64,000 bases of DNA from Amblyornis subalaris (taxonomy: Eukaryota; Chordata; Aves; Passeriformes; Ptilonorhynchidae), in assembly GCA_018881555.1 (NCBI GenBank), contig JACAXG010000021.1:7568245-7632244 (forward strand), in the 5' to 3' direction. The translations under genes and the position numbers were made by a program. Position 1 is the first letter of the stretch, and each line of letters starts with the position of its first letter. The notes under the pieces are model-generated. The model was not told the origin of the DNA. It did not search any database and was given only the letters and a program-made list of their open reading frames with translations. Below, one piece after another: positions 62,821 through 64,000 of this stretch.

Positions 62821-64000
62821 CTGGATCATTTTTCAACCATTTTTTTTTCACACTCTGAAGGCAACGGACCACTAGATTAACATCACTGCCCTGTGTCACA
62901 CTTAATGTCCCTTAGTTCTTACATGCATCTGTATTTTCAGCTTCAATTAATAACTGCATAGAAATTGCTTCTTTTTCTTACAAACAGTTTAATAAAATAT
63001 GTATTTTATCTTTCTGTATTTCTATTAATTTCTTCTGCCCATTTTATAAAACGGCTTCTTCATCTTACAAACTGCTTCTATTCTGCTTTTGCTGGGAATG
63101 CAAACTGAGTTAAAAATGCCTTTATGAGCAAGTCATTCTGCCTTCTCACAATCTTACTATGGTTTTATTAACAATTGTTTTAAATTGTACAGGAGCCATT
63201 TTAATGTTCATTAATCCCAAACAGTGAACCATAAATGTATGGCTCTAAAGGTATTTATTCCTCAACTGGGTTTTTTTCTGCCAGTAGCACTAACTTGCTC
63301 CAGAATGTTGCAGCTTTCTGTGGCTCTCCAACATGCTTCACCATCACTGTTGGGCAAGTAATTTCCATGCTGCATTTCTGATGGCTGTGCCCTTGTGTCC
63401 AATAAAAGCAAGAGACAGGAAAGTGGTAATGTTGCTACTGTAGGCTCAGCCTTCTTAGTTCTAGTTGTTTGACCTGTTTCAGCTAAAAGTGCTCCAGAGA
63501 TTCCCCTACCACTCCTCCCACAGCAGCCTACTTGGAGTTCAGGGAGTGCAGCATTTTCTTACATGCGATCTTTAGAAAATCCTGTCTTTCTTAGGCGATG
63601 TTGTGAACGGATTGGTTTATTTGTGATTCATGACATTCAGTGCTTTCACATGGACCTTCATCTTTACAGTCACCAGACAGCTCTCTTCAGTTTGTGAGCT
63701 GGAATACAACTAATTGTATCTGCTTTAAAGCCATATCTACTTCCTGAGTGTGGATGTGTGATTTCACTGCTTTGCTCAGTCTTGTACTGGTTTTGGATTT
63801 GACTTTGTTTTACCTTGTTCTTGTTCCTTCTGCAGATGGGAGTTCTGTTTCTCAGAAGANAAATACTAGACCCTTGTCGGCCTCTATGGTGTTTTCCTTT
63901 GCACTCTTGGCGGGTTTTAGTTGTGTCATGATGGGTTTTCGTTGTTGGTTGGTCTGGGGCCTTTTTTCAGATTAATTACTTTTAAAATTACTTTTAAAAT
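62821..64000. other. Intron without recognisable features
   Basis: AT-rich intron to the end of the window. No exon of PRKCE is visible. Confidence 0.5.

Overview
The window is a piece of avian nuclear genome lying inside one very large gene, protein kinase C epsilon (PRKCE), read on the + strand. The avian call rests on two decayed CR1 LINE 3' ends of the bird type, with the typical terminal ATTCTATG-like repeats at about 46,024-46,250 (+) and 62,711-62,820 (-). It also fits the low density of recognisable repeats, the AT-rich intron background and the single CpG-dense island. The CR1 subfamily wording (a 'GTGGCACTT..GGACATGGTTTAGTGG' type of 3' end) looks more like Neoaves than chicken, but that is a weak inference.

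The only protein-coding sequence I can defend is one 64-base internal exon at 33,570-33,633. It encodes the end of the novel-PKC C2 domain ([17 protein letters not shown] and four more residues), corresponding to about residues 117-137 of vertebrate PKC epsilon. It has a good 3' splice site (pyrimidine tract, then TTACAG) and an acceptable 5' splice site (AAG|GTAGGG). Everything before it is the 3' part of intron 1, and everything after it is the 5' part of intron 2. The remaining open reading frames are short, overlap on both strands, often cross N bases and match nothing I recognise. I treat them as chance.

Layout. 1-8,400: AT-rich intron with a palindromic double octamer site (677-692) and a conserved-element-like block (about 4,630-4,880). 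8,415-8,830: a strong intragenic CpG island (about 55 CpG by hand count) with a canonical G-quadruplex motif, a candidate alternative or antisense promoter. 8,831-31,700: mostly featureless intron with local duplications (13,442; 15,752), a perfect 15-bp inverted repeat (18,628-18,676) and a decayed MIR-like SINE (about 29,614-29,810). 31,730-32,580: a moderately GC-rich block about 1 kb before the exon. 33,570-33,633: the exon. 33,634-64,000: intron 2, with four TTAAGTG motifs in 40 bp (37,388-37,427), an ancient L3/MIR-like fragment (about 39,465-39,600), CR1 at 46 kb, an (AC)18 microsatellite, another MIR-like SINE (about 50,615-50,765), a likely regulatory block at about 59,940-60,560 with a 16-bp perfect palindrome, and CR1 at 62.7 kb.

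I found no operon, CRISPR array, rRNA, tRNA, virus or new multi-gene system. The interest here is candidate cis-regulatory DNA inside PRKCE. Factor-binding suggestions are motif matches read by eye and need conservation or functional data. Isolated single N bases are scattered throughout and behave like masked polymorphic or low-quality positions rather than gaps.
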